64,000 nt of DNA, from contig UCIT01000011.1 in the NCBI GenBank assembly GCA_900472625.1, positions 1 through 64,000 on the forward strand, given 5' to 3'. This document shows positions 42,779 through 51,238 of this stretch, piece after piece. Numbering within the stretch: the stretch's first letter is position 1; each line of letters opens with the position of its first letter. Position numbers and translations under genes: made by a program. The notes under the pieces are model-generated. The model did no database searches and was not told the origin of the DNA. It saw only the letters and a program-made list of their open reading frames with translations. The stretch comes from Hyphomicrobiales bacterium. Its GTDB lineage: Bacteria; Pseudomonadota; Alphaproteobacteria; Rhizobiales; Rhizobiaceae.

Positions 42779-43183
42779 CTACTCCACAGATCCGGTTGCC
42801 ATATCGTCTTCGTCTTCAACCGGCTTTGCCGGCACGACCTTCGCCTTCGGCTTGGCGCCGCTCTTCGCGTCGGCCACTTCAGGCACAGGCACCTGCGACT
42901 TCAGCATCGGCAACTCCTTGGCGTGAACCAGGGAGGTCGAGACCGTCGGCTGCAGCTGCAGTTCGCTGTTGTAGTTGTTGACCAGCCGCTCAAGCCTGTT
43001 CGGCTGCGACTGCAGTGCCCAGTCGGCCTTCAGGAGGTCGATCGTGTCCTTCTCGAGCTTGATCTCGGCTTCGAGGCGATGGACCTCCTCGAGCTTCAGT
43101 TCGGCCCGGTGCTTGATCGTGTAGGTCAGAGCGGCCGCTGCCGTCATGACGCCAACCAGGATGAGGTCGAAGGTTCTCAGCAT
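42779..43183 (-). CDS. ftsL: cell division protein FtsL
   Basis: A 134-residue bitopic division protein. The N-terminal helix is FDLILVGVMTAAAALTYTI (about residues 4-23). It is followed by a heptad-rich coiled coil (RAELKLEEVHRLEAEIKLEK and onward) and a Pro/Ala/Lys-rich tail. FtsL bridges FtsQ/FtsB-type partners and FtsWI. It is placed by synteny as much as by sequence: 1 nt after rsmH and 2 nt before ftsI. ATG 43183 is the only sensible start, since the longer frame overlaps rsmH. Confidence 0.9.
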   Translation of the reverse strand: MLRTFDLILVGVMTAAAALTYTIKHRAELKLEEVHRLEAEIKLEKDTIDLLKADWALQSQPNRLERLVNNYNSELQLQPTVSTSLVHAKELPMLKSQVPVPEVADAKSGAKPKAKVVPAKPVEDEDDMATGSVE

Positions 43184-43184
43184 A

Positions 43185-44210
43185 TCAGGCTCCGAGCTTT
43201 CCGAGGCTTGCGAGGTTGGGCAGTCCGAAGATCGACATGTCGGCGGCTTCGGCGGCAGCGGAGGTCCGCAGACCGGCACGCAGCTTCGCCGAACGCGAGC
43301 GCGGATTGATCGCGGCTTCGGCTTCGCTGGCGGACACCATCGGCTTGCCGATCCGATCGAAGGTCGCGGCGCGCTCGTGGGCAACCGGCATGTGGCGCGA
43401 ACCGACGGCCTTGCCGGCACGGTCGGAGAAGAAGGTCTTGACGATCCGGTCTTCCAGCGAATGGAAGGTGACGACCACGAGCCGACCACCCGGCTTCAGC
43501 GACCGCTCGGCGGCAAACAGCGCCTGCGCCAGCTCACCTAGCTCGTCGTTGACGAAGATGCGCAGCGCCTGGAAGACGCGCGTTGCCGGATGGATCTTGT
43601 CCTTCATCTTGCGTGGCGTGACGATCTCGATCAGCCCGGCCAGATCGCGGGTGGTCTCGAACGGCTTGTCGGCGCGCCGCTTCTCGATCGCGTGCGCGAT
43701 GCGCGGCGACTGGCTTTCCTCGCCGAGGAAATGGAAGATGCGGATGAGTTCGGCAACCTTGGCGCGGTTGACGACGTCGGCTGCGGAAACGCCTGCTGCC
43801 GACATGCGCATGTCGAGCGGCCCGTTCTTCTGGAACGAGAAGCCGCGATCCGCCTCGTCGATCTGCATCGACGACACGCCGATATCGAGGACAATACCGT
43901 CGAGCCCGCCGGCGGGCGCCTGATCGGCCAGATTGGAGAACTGCGCGTGAATGAGCTTGAGATGGCCGCCATGCGCCGCAACCAGTTCCTGGCCTGCAGC
44001 GATTGCCGTCGGATCACGATCGAGCGCGATCACGTCGGCGCCAGCGTTGAGGATCGCCGAGGTATAGCCGCCGGCACCGAAGGTACCGTCGAGAATGACC
44101 TTGCCAGCCGCAGGCTCGAGCGCCGTAAGCACCTCGCCGAGAAGAACCGGAATGTGGCGAACCGGTCCGCCACCGGCATCAGTAGAACCTTCGCCAGGAT
44201 TCGCCGCCAT
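43185..44210 (-). CDS. rsmH: 16S rRNA m4C1402 methyltransferase
   Basis: A 341-residue SAM methyltransferase that modifies C1402 of 16S rRNA in the decoding centre. Motifs: [15 protein letters not shown], the SAM-binding [50 protein letters not shown] (in parts), and [21 protein letters not shown] 44210 starts just before the conserved part. The open frame extends over mraZ in another frame, which I disregard. It is 14 nt after mraZ. Confidence 0.96.
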   Translation of the reverse strand: MAANPGEGSTDAGGGPVRHIPVLLGEVLTALEPAAGKVILDGTFGAGGYTSAILNAGADVIALDRDPTAIAAGQELVAAHGGHLKLIHAQFSNLADQAPAGGLDGIVLDIGVSSMQIDEADRGFSFQKNGPLDMRMSAAGVSAADVVNRAKVAELIRIFHFLGEESQSPRIAHAIEKRRADKPFETTRDLAGLIEIVTPRKMKDKIHPATRVFQALRIFVNDELGELAQALFAAERSLKPGGRLVVVTFHSLEDRIVKTFFSDRAGKAVGSRHMPVAHERAATFDRIGKPMVSASEAEAAINPRSRSAKLRAGLRTSAAAEAADMSIFGLPNLASLGKLGA

Positions 44211-44224
44211 TCCGTTCCCTCGTG

Positions 44225-44665
44225 TTACGAGGAACGCCTGCCCGCCAGCCTGCGCTCCTCTCGTGCCCGCAACTGGACAGCCTGAAATTCCTTCGGCTGC
44301 CACAGTTGAAAATGATCCGCCCGACCGACGAAGGTCACTTCGTCCGAAATCCCGGTGAAATCGCGGATGAAATCCGTGACCATCAACCGACCCTCGGCGT
44401 CGAGCTTCATGAAGACCCCGCCCCCGTGAATGAGGAGCGACATCTCGTTGGCTTCCGGCGAAAACGGATCCCCCGCAGCAATCTGCCGTTCGAACCTTTC
44501 GAGAAGCTCCGAACCGCCGACGCTGATCGCCGGAAACACAAAATCCTGGAAGCAGTACAAATCCTGGATATTGCCTTGCGCCAGCACCGACCGAAATGCC
44601 GCCGGCACGGAAACCCGGCCCTTGGAATCGATCCTGTTGGTCGCATGTGAAAGGAAGCGGCTCAT
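44225..44665 (-). CDS. mraZ: transcriptional regulator MraZ
   Basis: A 146-residue protein of two SpoVT/AbrB-like (MraZ) halves. The first has [21 protein letters not shown], the second [20 protein letters not shown]. MraZ forms ring-shaped oligomers and represses the dcw promoter by binding direct TGGG-containing repeats. Such repeats are present about 180-210 nt upstream. ATG 44665 is the conserved start; one four codons earlier is open. It heads the dcw operon. Confidence 0.94.
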   Translation of the reverse strand: MSRFLSHATNRIDSKGRVSVPAAFRSVLAQGNIQDLYCFQDFVFPAISVGGSELLERFERQIAAGDPFSPEANEMSLLIHGGGVFMKLDAEGRLMVTDFIRDFTGISDEVTFVGRADHFQLWQPKEFQAVQLRAREERRLAGRRSS

Positions 44666-44841
44666 GACACGAAACATCCGTTCCCGAAAGAGCCCCGACA
44701 GACATCACGCGCCCGGAACCCCAAACATCAGACACAGCTTCGCAGGCTGAATGAGCAAAAACCCATCCAGCGCCTCCGCAACGGAGAACGCCTTTACTAT
44801 GCGATTGGTGGGCACTTGATTGCCCTTGCGCAGTGCAGGAA

Positions 44842-44875
44842 TGGGATAACATGGGACCATATGGGCGTCAATGGG
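44842..44875 (-). promoter_or_regulatory. MraZ box array over the putative dcw promoter
   Basis: TGGG occurs four times on the plus strand at 44842, 44852, 44862 and 44872, each exactly 10 bp apart and each preceded by A (ATGGG). On the minus strand TTGACG (44871-44866) and TATCCC (44848-44843) are 17 nt apart, forming a plausible promoter for mraZ. The boxes flank the -35, fill the spacer and overlap the -10. E. coli MraZ binds TGGGN repeats with the same 10-bp period. A leader of about 170 nt follows. Confidence 0.7.
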
Positions 44876-44880
44876 AAACG

Positions 44881-45298
44881 CCCGTCTCACGATGAGCGCA
44901 GTATCGAAAATTTATAAGCTGTTAAGTTTAACAAAGGGTTATGAACGCGCAGATCCCAGCCACTGGCGCGCAGTCATCCCATCCGTCACGCACGGACCCA
45001 TGACTGGAAAACCGGATGCGCAACAGGCACTTAAGGCCGCAAAACCCGATCCCTCCCAAGGACCGCGCACACGCCCCCTCGAAAAGCGAGAGCGGCGAAG
45101 AAACAAACGCCCGGCACGCAGCAATGCGGAAACCGACCACACTCGACATGCAGACAGATCTTCAAACGGCAAGAGCAAAGAATCGTGCCGCCGGGGCACC
45201 TATCATAGAAACATTAAATATAGTATATTCATAAATAGAAATTTTATAATAAAAACCAGCTTATCCGCAAACCAACCAAATAAAAATGGAGAAGTGTG
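44881..45298. other. 418-nt intergenic stretch, AT-rich at its end
   Basis: Between the mraZ promoter and the small Cys-rich frame. The part around 45200-45290 is strongly AT-rich (ATTAAATATAGTATATTCAT and following A/T runs), unlike anything else in the window. It contains no convincing gene. The plus-strand frame through it has no coding character. It may hold a promoter for the downstream small frame. Confidence 0.4.
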
Positions 45299-45493
45299 AT
45301 GCCAAGTTTCAGCTTCGGCGGAATTTTACCGGCTTCGAAGACTCAAGATTCGGTGATCCCATCTACGAAAATGGGTCTTACATCGGAAATTAAGTGCATA
45401 ACCTGTGGAAAACTATTAAAAAGATGGTCGGCATTGTCGTCGGCAGTGACCACCTGCGAAGAATGTTCGGCGCAGCCGCGAACGTCCCACTGA
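45299..45493 (+). CDS. possible small Cys-rich (two CxxC) protein, 64 residues
   Basis: An ATG-to-TGA frame preceded by GGAG (45286-45289) at 9 nt. It encodes MPSFSFGGILPASK and ends with two Cys pairs, IKCITCGKLLKRW and TTCEECSAQ, 16 residues apart, as in small zinc ribbons. The first pair with CGKLL resembles the Mu Com-type finger; this is only a pattern match. Codon use is more AT-rich than in neighbours (TTA, AAA, ATA), suggesting recent acquisition or a non-coding origin. It ends about 45 nt before the 3' end of rnpB on the other strand. Confidence 0.35.
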   Translation: MPSFSFGGILPASKTQDSVIPSTKMGLTSEIKCITCGKLLKRWSALSSAVTTCEECSAQPRTSH

Positions 45494-45537
45494 GCCATTC
45501 AGGATCAGTGAAATCGTATGCTTCGCGGGGAAGATAA

Positions 45538-45940
45538 TCGCCAGTTGGCCTGTAAGCCGGGTTCTGTATGGCTCCGGCCGAAACCGGAACGTGGCAGCCA
45601 TTCCTCTGGGACAACGTTTGCACGCTGCCTCTCGCAACCCACCCGGATGACTGGCCTGGAAACCAGCCGGACGGCTTGCGCCGTCCGCGTCATCCCTATT
45701 CGGTCTTGCTCCCGGTGGGGTTTACCGTGCCATCGCCGTTGCCGGAGATGCGGTGGGCTCTTACCCCACCCTTTCACCCTTACCTGCCGAGGCAGGCGGT
45801 TTGCTTTCTGTGGCACTTTCCCTGAGGTCGCCCTCGCCGGACGTTATCCGGCACCGTGTTTCCGTGGAGCCCGGACTTTCCTCACCCTACCGTCTTTCGA
45901 CATTGGTAAAGCGCGGCTGCCCGGCCAACTGGCAAGGCTC
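45538..45940 (-). ncRNA. rnpB: RNase P RNA, bacterial class A
   Basis: The catalytic RNA that trims tRNA 5' leaders. On the minus strand the P4 5' core GAGGAAAGTCCGGGCTCC is at 45883-45866 and the matching 3' core ACAGAACCCGGCTTA near 45568-45554. The terminal helix P1 pairs GCCAGTTGGCC (45933-45923) with GGCCAACTGGC (45550-45540). CTCAGGGAAAGTGCCACAGAAA, the J11/12-J12-13 region (read in parts), is also present. Length of about 400 nt is normal. The ends are set from P1 and could shift by some nt. Confidence 0.93.
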
Positions 45941-45986
45941 CCTTAACGGAGAGCGGAGAGGAATGCCAACGAAATATCGGCCACCG

Positions 45987-47186
45987 CTAGCGGAAATACG
46001 GTTTGAAATCCGTTGCGTAGCCCTGCCCGTTGATTCGACCTTCGAGCAACAGCTCGGCTCCGAGCCGCCCGATCTCGTCCGAGCTCTTGGCAGCCGTGCC
46101 GCAACCGCCCGTCAGCACGCCGATCCTTGACGAAGACGTATAGCCGATCATCGGGTAGCCGCTTGGCGTGAACGAGACGACACATGAGCCGCTGGAAAGC
46201 GTCACCGGCTTGAGCTCGGGAACGACGCGCGAGATCACCCGCATCAGATGCTGCTGCACACTCTCCCGCCCATCCGTCCTGAACCAGGACCGTAGCTCCG
46301 GCTCCTGAGAAAGCCTGACGTCGTCGGGATCGCCGCCGATCTTCATGTAGAACTTTCCGTCGGGATAGCGGATCGGTGGCAGCATGTAGAAGTCGTCGAT
46401 TCCATCGGGGCCGCTGGTCCCGTGCATGATCAGCGACGGCATGCCGGCAAAGGCTGCGGCGGCCGCCTCGTCGACCTCGTAGAAAGCGACCGTGCGCGCA
46501 TAAACCTTCAGATCAACCGGCTGCGGCAAGAGATTCTCCGCAATGGAGAAACCGCCGGCCGCCAGCAGCACCTTCTCGGCGCGATAGGTCATGCCGGCCG
46601 CCGTCTCGACGGCAACCACGCCGCCCTCCTCGCGGATCGCGACCGCAAAATCGCGAACGACGGATGCCCCGGCCTTCTCGGCAGCCACCGACTGGGCGCG
46701 GACCAAATTGCGCGGGCTGATATAGCCGGCGCCCGTGGCCTCGTGGACACCCTGACTGCCGGCAGGGAGGGCAAAGAACGGAAAGCGGCGCTTGAGGCCG
46801 GCATCGTCAAGCGTTACCGTCTCGACGCCCAGCGACGCCGCCGCCGCGGATGTCCGCTTGACATAGCTCTCGGCACCGCCCTCTTCCGGGCCGACCACAA
46901 GGCAACCCGCGGGCGTATAGAACGAGATGCCGCTATCGCGTTCGATGTCGCCATAGCGTGCGATCGAACGATTGGCGAGCAACGCCCAGTCGCGATCGGG
47001 ATCGATGGTGCGGGTAATGCGCCCCTCGTCATAATGGCTGGCAAAGACGCCGGAATGGCTTTTCCGATCGGCCGGCTCGTCGGGCCCGATCACCGCAACG
47101 CCGTCCGTCCGCCGCGCCAGATGCCTGGCGGCGGCGGCACCCATCATGCCTCGGCCGACAATGATGTACTTGAAATCCACATCCAT
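45987..47186 (-). CDS. FAD-dependent oxidoreductase (DAO family), intact copy
   Basis: A 399-residue flavoprotein of the D-amino acid oxidase/sarcosine oxidase superfamily. The FAD motif YIIVGRGMMGAAAARHLARR is at the N-terminus, GVFASHYDEGRITRTID follows, and a C-terminal SFTPSGYPMIGYTSSSRIGVLTGG (in parts) completes the FAD site. It is cytoplasmic. The nearest upstream gene is a clear paralogue (47198-48384) in the same direction, 11 nt away, so the pair is one operon. AGGTGAG before ATG 47186 overlaps the paralogue's ancestral stop. The substrate, an amine or amino acid, is unknown. Confidence 0.83.
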   Translation of the reverse strand: MDVDFKYIIVGRGMMGAAAARHLARRTDGVAVIGPDEPADRKSHSGVFASHYDEGRITRTIDPDRDWALLANRSIARYGDIERDSGISFYTPAGCLVVGPEEGGAESYVKRTSAAAASLGVETVTLDDAGLKRRFPFFALPAGSQGVHEATGAGYISPRNLVRAQSVAAEKAGASVVRDFAVAIREEGGVVAVETAAGMTYRAEKVLLAAGGFSIAENLLPQPVDLKVYARTVAFYEVDEAAAAAFAGMPSLIMHGTSGPDGIDDFYMLPPIRYPDGKFYMKIGGDPDDVRLSQEPELRSWFRTDGRESVQQHLMRVISRVVPELKPVTLSSGSCVVSFTPSGYPMIGYTSSSRIGVLTGGCGTAAKSSDEIGRLGAELLLEGRINGQGYATDFKPYFR

Positions 47187-47197
47187 GATCATCTCAC

Positions 47198-48384
47198 CTA
47201 TCGAAAAACCGGTGTCAGTTCGCTGCCGAAATCCGCGTCGCCCAGCCGCCCTTCCGTTATCAGCACAGCACCGAGGCGTCCGAGTTCGTCCGACGATTTG
47301 GCCGCCACGAAATTGCCACCCGTCAGCACCGCGATCCGCGGCGACGACGTGAATCCGGCATAGGATAGGCAGTTGGCGTGAAGGTCGCAACGCAGGGTGC
47401 CATCGTCACCGGGCAGCCGGCGAGATCCGGCATCAGATCGCTGGCGGCAGCAACCAGCAGCTCGCGCTCGGCCGCATCGCCATCCGAGCGAAACCAGGCG
47501 CCGGCATCTTGCAGCGTTTCGAAGGTCCGCTGCTCGGTATCGCCGCCGAGCTTCAGATAGGTCTTGCCATCGGGATAGCGCACGGGTGGGAGAATGTAGA
47601 CGTGATCCTCGTCACGATCGCCGAAAACTATGCTCGACGGCATGTCGCCGAAGATCGCCATCTCGCGTTCGCCAAGCTCGTAGAACACGACCGTGCGCGC
47701 CGCGACGCGAATATCGATCGGATCAGGAAGAAGCTCGTTGAAATTGCTGAAACCGCCGGCCGCCGCCAGCACGCGCTCGCCCGTCAAGATCCTGTCGCCC
47801 GCGGTCACCTCGACATGCGTGCCGGCATCTCTGACGCCGGTCACCGTCGCATCGATCAGCGTTACGCCGCCGGCCTCGGCTAGCGACACCTGCGCACGAA
47901 CCAGAGCGCGGGGATTGATATGTCCCGCCCGGCGCTTCTCGAAATAGCCGCTGAAGGAAGGTCTTAGCGAAAATTGCGGGAACCGCTCCCGCAAGGCATG
48001 CGCATCCAGCGTTTCGAAATCGACGCCAAGCTTGGCGGAAACCTCGATGGCGCGGCCGAGATAACCCTGTCCCGGCTGCGGCGCGGGACCGGCGAAAAGG
48101 CATCCGGCCTCCGTGAAGAAGGGTATGCCGCTTTTCGCTTCGATCTCCACGTAACGATCCAGCGAACGGCCGGCGAATGTCGCCCAGGCCATGTTGTCGT
48201 CGAATGTCCGGGTAATCCGCGCTTCGTCATAATGGCTGGCAAAGACACCGTGGTGGCTTTTGCGCTCGACCGGCTCACGCGGGCCGACCAGCGCCACACC
48301 TTCGGTCATCGCGGAAAGATGGCGGGCCGCAGCCGCACCCATCATCCCGCGCCCGATCACGATTACTTTGAAATCGACTGCCAT
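47198..48384 (-). pseudogene. FAD-dependent oxidoreductase paralogue with a frameshift
   Basis: As read, the frame from ATG 48384 encodes 353 residues and stops at 47323 after PTAYPMPDSRRRRGSRC. Shifting frame at 47357-47361 restores a homologous C-terminus: GFTSSPRIAVLTGG, NFVAAKSSDELGRLGAVL, ending ELTPVFR and TAG at 47198-47200. This matches the end of the neighbouring paralogue almost residue for residue. A single base appears to be missing after the ATG codon of the Tyr-Pro-Met segment. The N-terminus (VIVIGRGMMGAAAARHLSA, FASHYDEARITRTF) is normal. It is either a recent loss of function or a sequencing error. Confidence 0.85.
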
Positions 48385-48529
48385 CTCTCACCTCGTTTTC
48401 GAGGCGAGATAGCATGACCACCAAGTTGAATCATATCGTTAAGTGCGAGGCTCAAGCGATTCAGCGACAAGCCCTTTCGACGTGCACCGGGCCTCGGCCC
48501 GGCCGGTCGATCCGATCGCTCGAACCCGA

Positions 48530-49174
48530 TCAGTCGATCATCGCCATGACCTTGCCGCAATAGGCCTTGGAAACCGGATTCATCCGCGTCGCCGCATGGC
48601 CGGCATTGTACTTGAGAATGGTGCCGCAGGTTTCGCCGCCGCCGAGTTCGTGGGCTGCCGCAAGATACTTCATGCCATACTTGATGTTGGTATCAGGATC
48701 GAAAAGCCCCTTGCTCGAACCCGAGTAACCCATCATCCGTGCCGTGGCGGGCTTGATCTGCATGAGGCCGATTTCGCCGGCGCTGCCGCGTGCGTTGGGA
48801 TTGTAATTGCTCTCGACGCGAACCACGGCATGTGCGAGTTCGATCGGAACATCATATTGCCGGGCGTACTTCACGATGATCGCTGCATACTTGCTGCCAG
48901 GCATCTCAGGCATAGCGAAACCGGAGGTTCTATCGACGGTCTTCAATGCCACGGTCTTCTGAGGCTTCTGAGCACTCGGCGCCTTCTGGGCCTTGTGAAC
49001 CTTCTCAGTCTTCCGGACCTTTGGCGCCTTCTTGGACGTCTCGGCCTTCTCAGTCTTCAGGATCGGCGTCTTGTCTGTTGTTTGCGCTCTGTTGCCCCAA
49101 TCGCCTGCAAAAGCGCAATTGAATCCCATCAGCAGAGCGCTCGCGCACACCGCAGCAGAAATAATCTTTCTCAT
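48530..49174 (-). CDS. secreted SLT-type lytic transglycosylase
   Basis: A 214-residue exported murein-cleaving enzyme. The signal peptide MRKIISAAVCASALLMG...AFA precedes a low-complexity Lys/Ala/Thr linker with KTEKAETSKKAP-like units (about 33-75). The SLT domain carries the catalytic Glu in VVRVESNYNPNARG, then GEIGLMQIKPATARMMGYSG and DPDTNIKYGMKYLAAAHEL (in parts). ATG 49174 follows GGAG at 8 nt; the longer frame upstream lacks a signal. Short for the family, so only the catalytic domain is present. A related lipoprotein version lies at 53.3 kb. Confidence 0.87.
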   Translation of the reverse strand: MRKIISAAVCASALLMGFNCAFAGDWGNRAQTTDKTPILKTEKAETSKKAPKVRKTEKVHKAQKAPSAQKPQKTVALKTVDRTSGFAMPEMPGSKYAAIIVKYARQYDVPIELAHAVVRVESNYNPNARGSAGEIGLMQIKPATARMMGYSGSSKGLFDPDTNIKYGMKYLAAAHELGGGETCGTILKYNAGHAATRMNPVSKAYCGKVMAMID

Positions 49175-49434
49175 GTAGTAGAAGTACTCCGACCAAAAGA
49201 AATGCATTGATTCAGGTGAAATCCAACCAATGCACATTTCCGCCAAAATACTTAATTTCGAGGCGGATATTCTTTTATGTTTCATTTTACGACGTTGCAG
49301 GCCCACAACTAAGCAACGATCGCCGTTCAGCGACTGGGGTTAGACCATCGCATTGAGGAGATAATAGGGAAAACATGTGGCAGCGCAGCATACCCCCAAA
49401 ATCTAGGGATAATTGCTATTGCGCGGACGGCCGC

Positions 49435-50199
49435 TCAGGCACCGTAGCGCGGCAGGGCAGCAAGCAGGCGGTGGAGCGTATCGATGGTCGAAAAGTCGGC
49501 GATCCCATCGACCCTCTCAGGCCGGAAATGGCGCTGGAACGCCTCGACTTCCCCAGCCATCTTGTCAGAAAATTCGCCTGATATCTCAGTGCCGTAACCA
49601 TAGAGCGACAGCATCGACTGCAGGGCCTCGACCGGCTGCCCCTGATCGCCACGCTGAAAGAACCGACCGCCGGTAATTGGCGCCGGTGAAACCCAGTGGC
49701 CGACACCCCTCTCGTGCAGCAGATCCCAAGGGAAGTTTTCACCCGGGTCGAGCTTGCGTCTTGGGGCCACATCAGAGTGCGCAAGCACCCTTTCCGGCGC
49801 GATCGACCAACGTTCGCCGCAGTCGCGACACAATTCGATCACCGCATCCACCTGCATCTGTGGGTAGCGAGGCAGCCCGCCGGGATGACCGGCATTGGCG
49901 ATCTCGATGCCGATCGACGCCGAGTTGATGTCGGTATTGCCGTGCCAGACGCTTTTGCCCGCATGCCAGGCGCGCCGCGCCTCCGGCACCAGTTGCACGA
50001 CATCGCCGTTCTCGTGAACGAAATAATGGCTGGAGACCTGGCTTTCCGCGCGACAGAGCCAGTCCAGCGCGCCCTCGGCGGTCGGCATCCCGGTGTAGTG
50101 CAGGATCAGCATGTCTGGCTTCTGCCCGTCGACACGCTCGCCATGGTTTGGCGATATCCGCACGCTGGCCTTGGCGTAGTCTGCCGTAAAGGCGCTCAT
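49435..50199 (-). CDS. N-acetylmuramoyl-L-alanine amidase, AmiD-like
   Basis: A 254-residue zinc amidase_2 domain followed by a peptidoglycan-binding domain. Zinc ligands are likely the His in MLILHYTGMPT, the His in SIGIEIANAGH or nearby, and the His of VLAHSDVAPRRKLDPG. The C-terminal part (RGDQGQPVEALQSMLSLYGYG, EAFQRHFRPERVDG) is a PG_binding_1 fold. No signal peptide is seen, which suggests a cytoplasmic recycling role as for AmpD, although the architecture is AmiD-like. It overlaps the TerB-DnaJ gene by 4 nt. Confidence 0.86.
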   Translation of the reverse strand: MSAFTADYAKASVRISPNHGERVDGQKPDMLILHYTGMPTAEGALDWLCRAESQVSSHYFVHENGDVVQLVPEARRAWHAGKSVWHGNTDINSASIGIEIANAGHPGGLPRYPQMQVDAVIELCRDCGERWSIAPERVLAHSDVAPRRKLDPGENFPWDLLHERGVGHWVSPAPITGGRFFQRGDQGQPVEALQSMLSLYGYGTEISGEFSDKMAGEVEAFQRHFRPERVDGIADFSTIDTLHRLLAALPRYGA

Positions 50200-50903
50200 G
50201 CGGCCCGGCGTTCCTTTTCGATCGCCTCATAGGCGGCATTGAGCGCCGCCATGCGTTCATTGGCAATCGCATGAAATTCCGCCGGCACGCCGCGCGAAAT
50301 CAACCGATCGGGATGATGCTCGTGGACGAGGCCGTGGTAGCGACGGCGGATCGTCGGGAAATCGTCGGACGGCGAGACGCCGAGAACTTTATAAGGGTCA
50401 TGACCGATCGAAACATGCCTAGCCGCAATCCGCTCGAACCGCTCTTCGCTCATCTGGAAGATTTCGGCGACATGCGTCAGGAACGCCATTTCCTTCTCAT
50501 GGATAAGACCATCCGCCTTGGCGATATGGAACAGACCGTCGAGGACTTCCTCGAGAACTGGGCAATTCGCGGCGCAGGTCACGCACAGCGTCGACAGCCG
50601 CTCGGCATAGGCCTCGTAACCCGCCACGTCCTGGCGCGCCAGATTGTAGAGACGGGCGACGTTGACAGCCTGATCCTCGGGAAATTCGAAAATCTCGCGA
50701 AACGCGTTCACTTCCTTCTCGCTGACGATTCCATCCGCCTTGGCCATCTTGGCCGATAGCGCGATGATCGCCACGGAGAACGCAACCTTGCGCCGGGTCT
50801 CCGGGTCGCCTTCGAAAACGGTGCGAATAGCCTCGACCACGGCGGAAAGCGCATTTCCCGCAGCGTTGCCAATGGCGTTCAGCAGTTTTTCCCAGAAGGA
50901 CAT
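50196..50903 (-). CDS. TerB-DnaJ (DjlA-like) co-chaperone
   Basis: A 235-residue protein with an N-terminal short helical stretch, a TerB-like domain (AIIALSAKMAKADGIVSEKEVNAF, second helix pair GLFHIAKADGLIHEKEMAFL, both in parts) and a C-terminal J domain (DPYKVLGVSPSDDFPTIRRR, with the His-Pro-Asp of VHEHHPDRL). The J domain should stimulate a DnaK-type chaperone. No clear membrane anchor is seen, unlike E. coli DjlA. It overlaps the amidase gene by 4 nt, so the two are cotranscribed, a pairing seen in other rhizobia. Confidence 0.87.
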   Translation of the reverse strand: MSFWEKLLNAIGNAAGNALSAVVEAIRTVFEGDPETRRKVAFSVAIIALSAKMAKADGIVSEKEVNAFREIFEFPEDQAVNVARLYNLARQDVAGYEAYAERLSTLCVTCAANCPVLEEVLDGLFHIAKADGLIHEKEMAFLTHVAEIFQMSEERFERIAARHVSIGHDPYKVLGVSPSDDFPTIRRRYHGLVHEHHPDRLISRGVPAEFHAIANERMAALNAAYEAIEKERRAA

Positions 50904-51238
50904 CAGGTCTCTCGTGCAATAAAAAGAGAAACACGTTGACCAAATAAAGGTTGCCTTTGCAAGATCACGATTGGTCGTAGAGTTGAAAACACCTTTCACA
51001 TTTCGGTAATGGTCGCGTGGGAACGGCACGGAATGCGCAAACCCGTACCTCCGTCGAACGATATCAAGAGCTCCTTTCAACCGCCGCTCGCGCTTGAAAC
51101 GATTAGATCGGCCTTCCGCCATTTTCAGCAGCGGAAAGCCGCATTTTTCATCAAAACAACACTTTACAGTCATCTCCGCCTGCCGCATCCATGCTTGAAC
51201 TGAAAACAGCCCATGATCCAGACGATAGCGGAGGCACC
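50904..51238. other. 335-nt divergent intergenic region
   Basis: Lies between the TerB-DnaJ gene (minus) and pfp (plus) and must hold both promoters. I see no structured RNA, repeat or small gene, and no convincing -35/-10 pair. Confidence 0.4.

Noticed and set aside
44842..44875. Short direct repeats as a possible CRISPR or iteron.
   Set aside because: The unit is only 10 bp with a 4-5 bp conserved core, no spacers or cas/rep genes; position and period fit MraZ boxes.
44871..45299. A plus-strand frame of 142 codons beginning in the fourth TGGG box.
   Set aside because: Composition is not protein-like, no ribosome site, and it runs through the AT-rich non-coding stretch.
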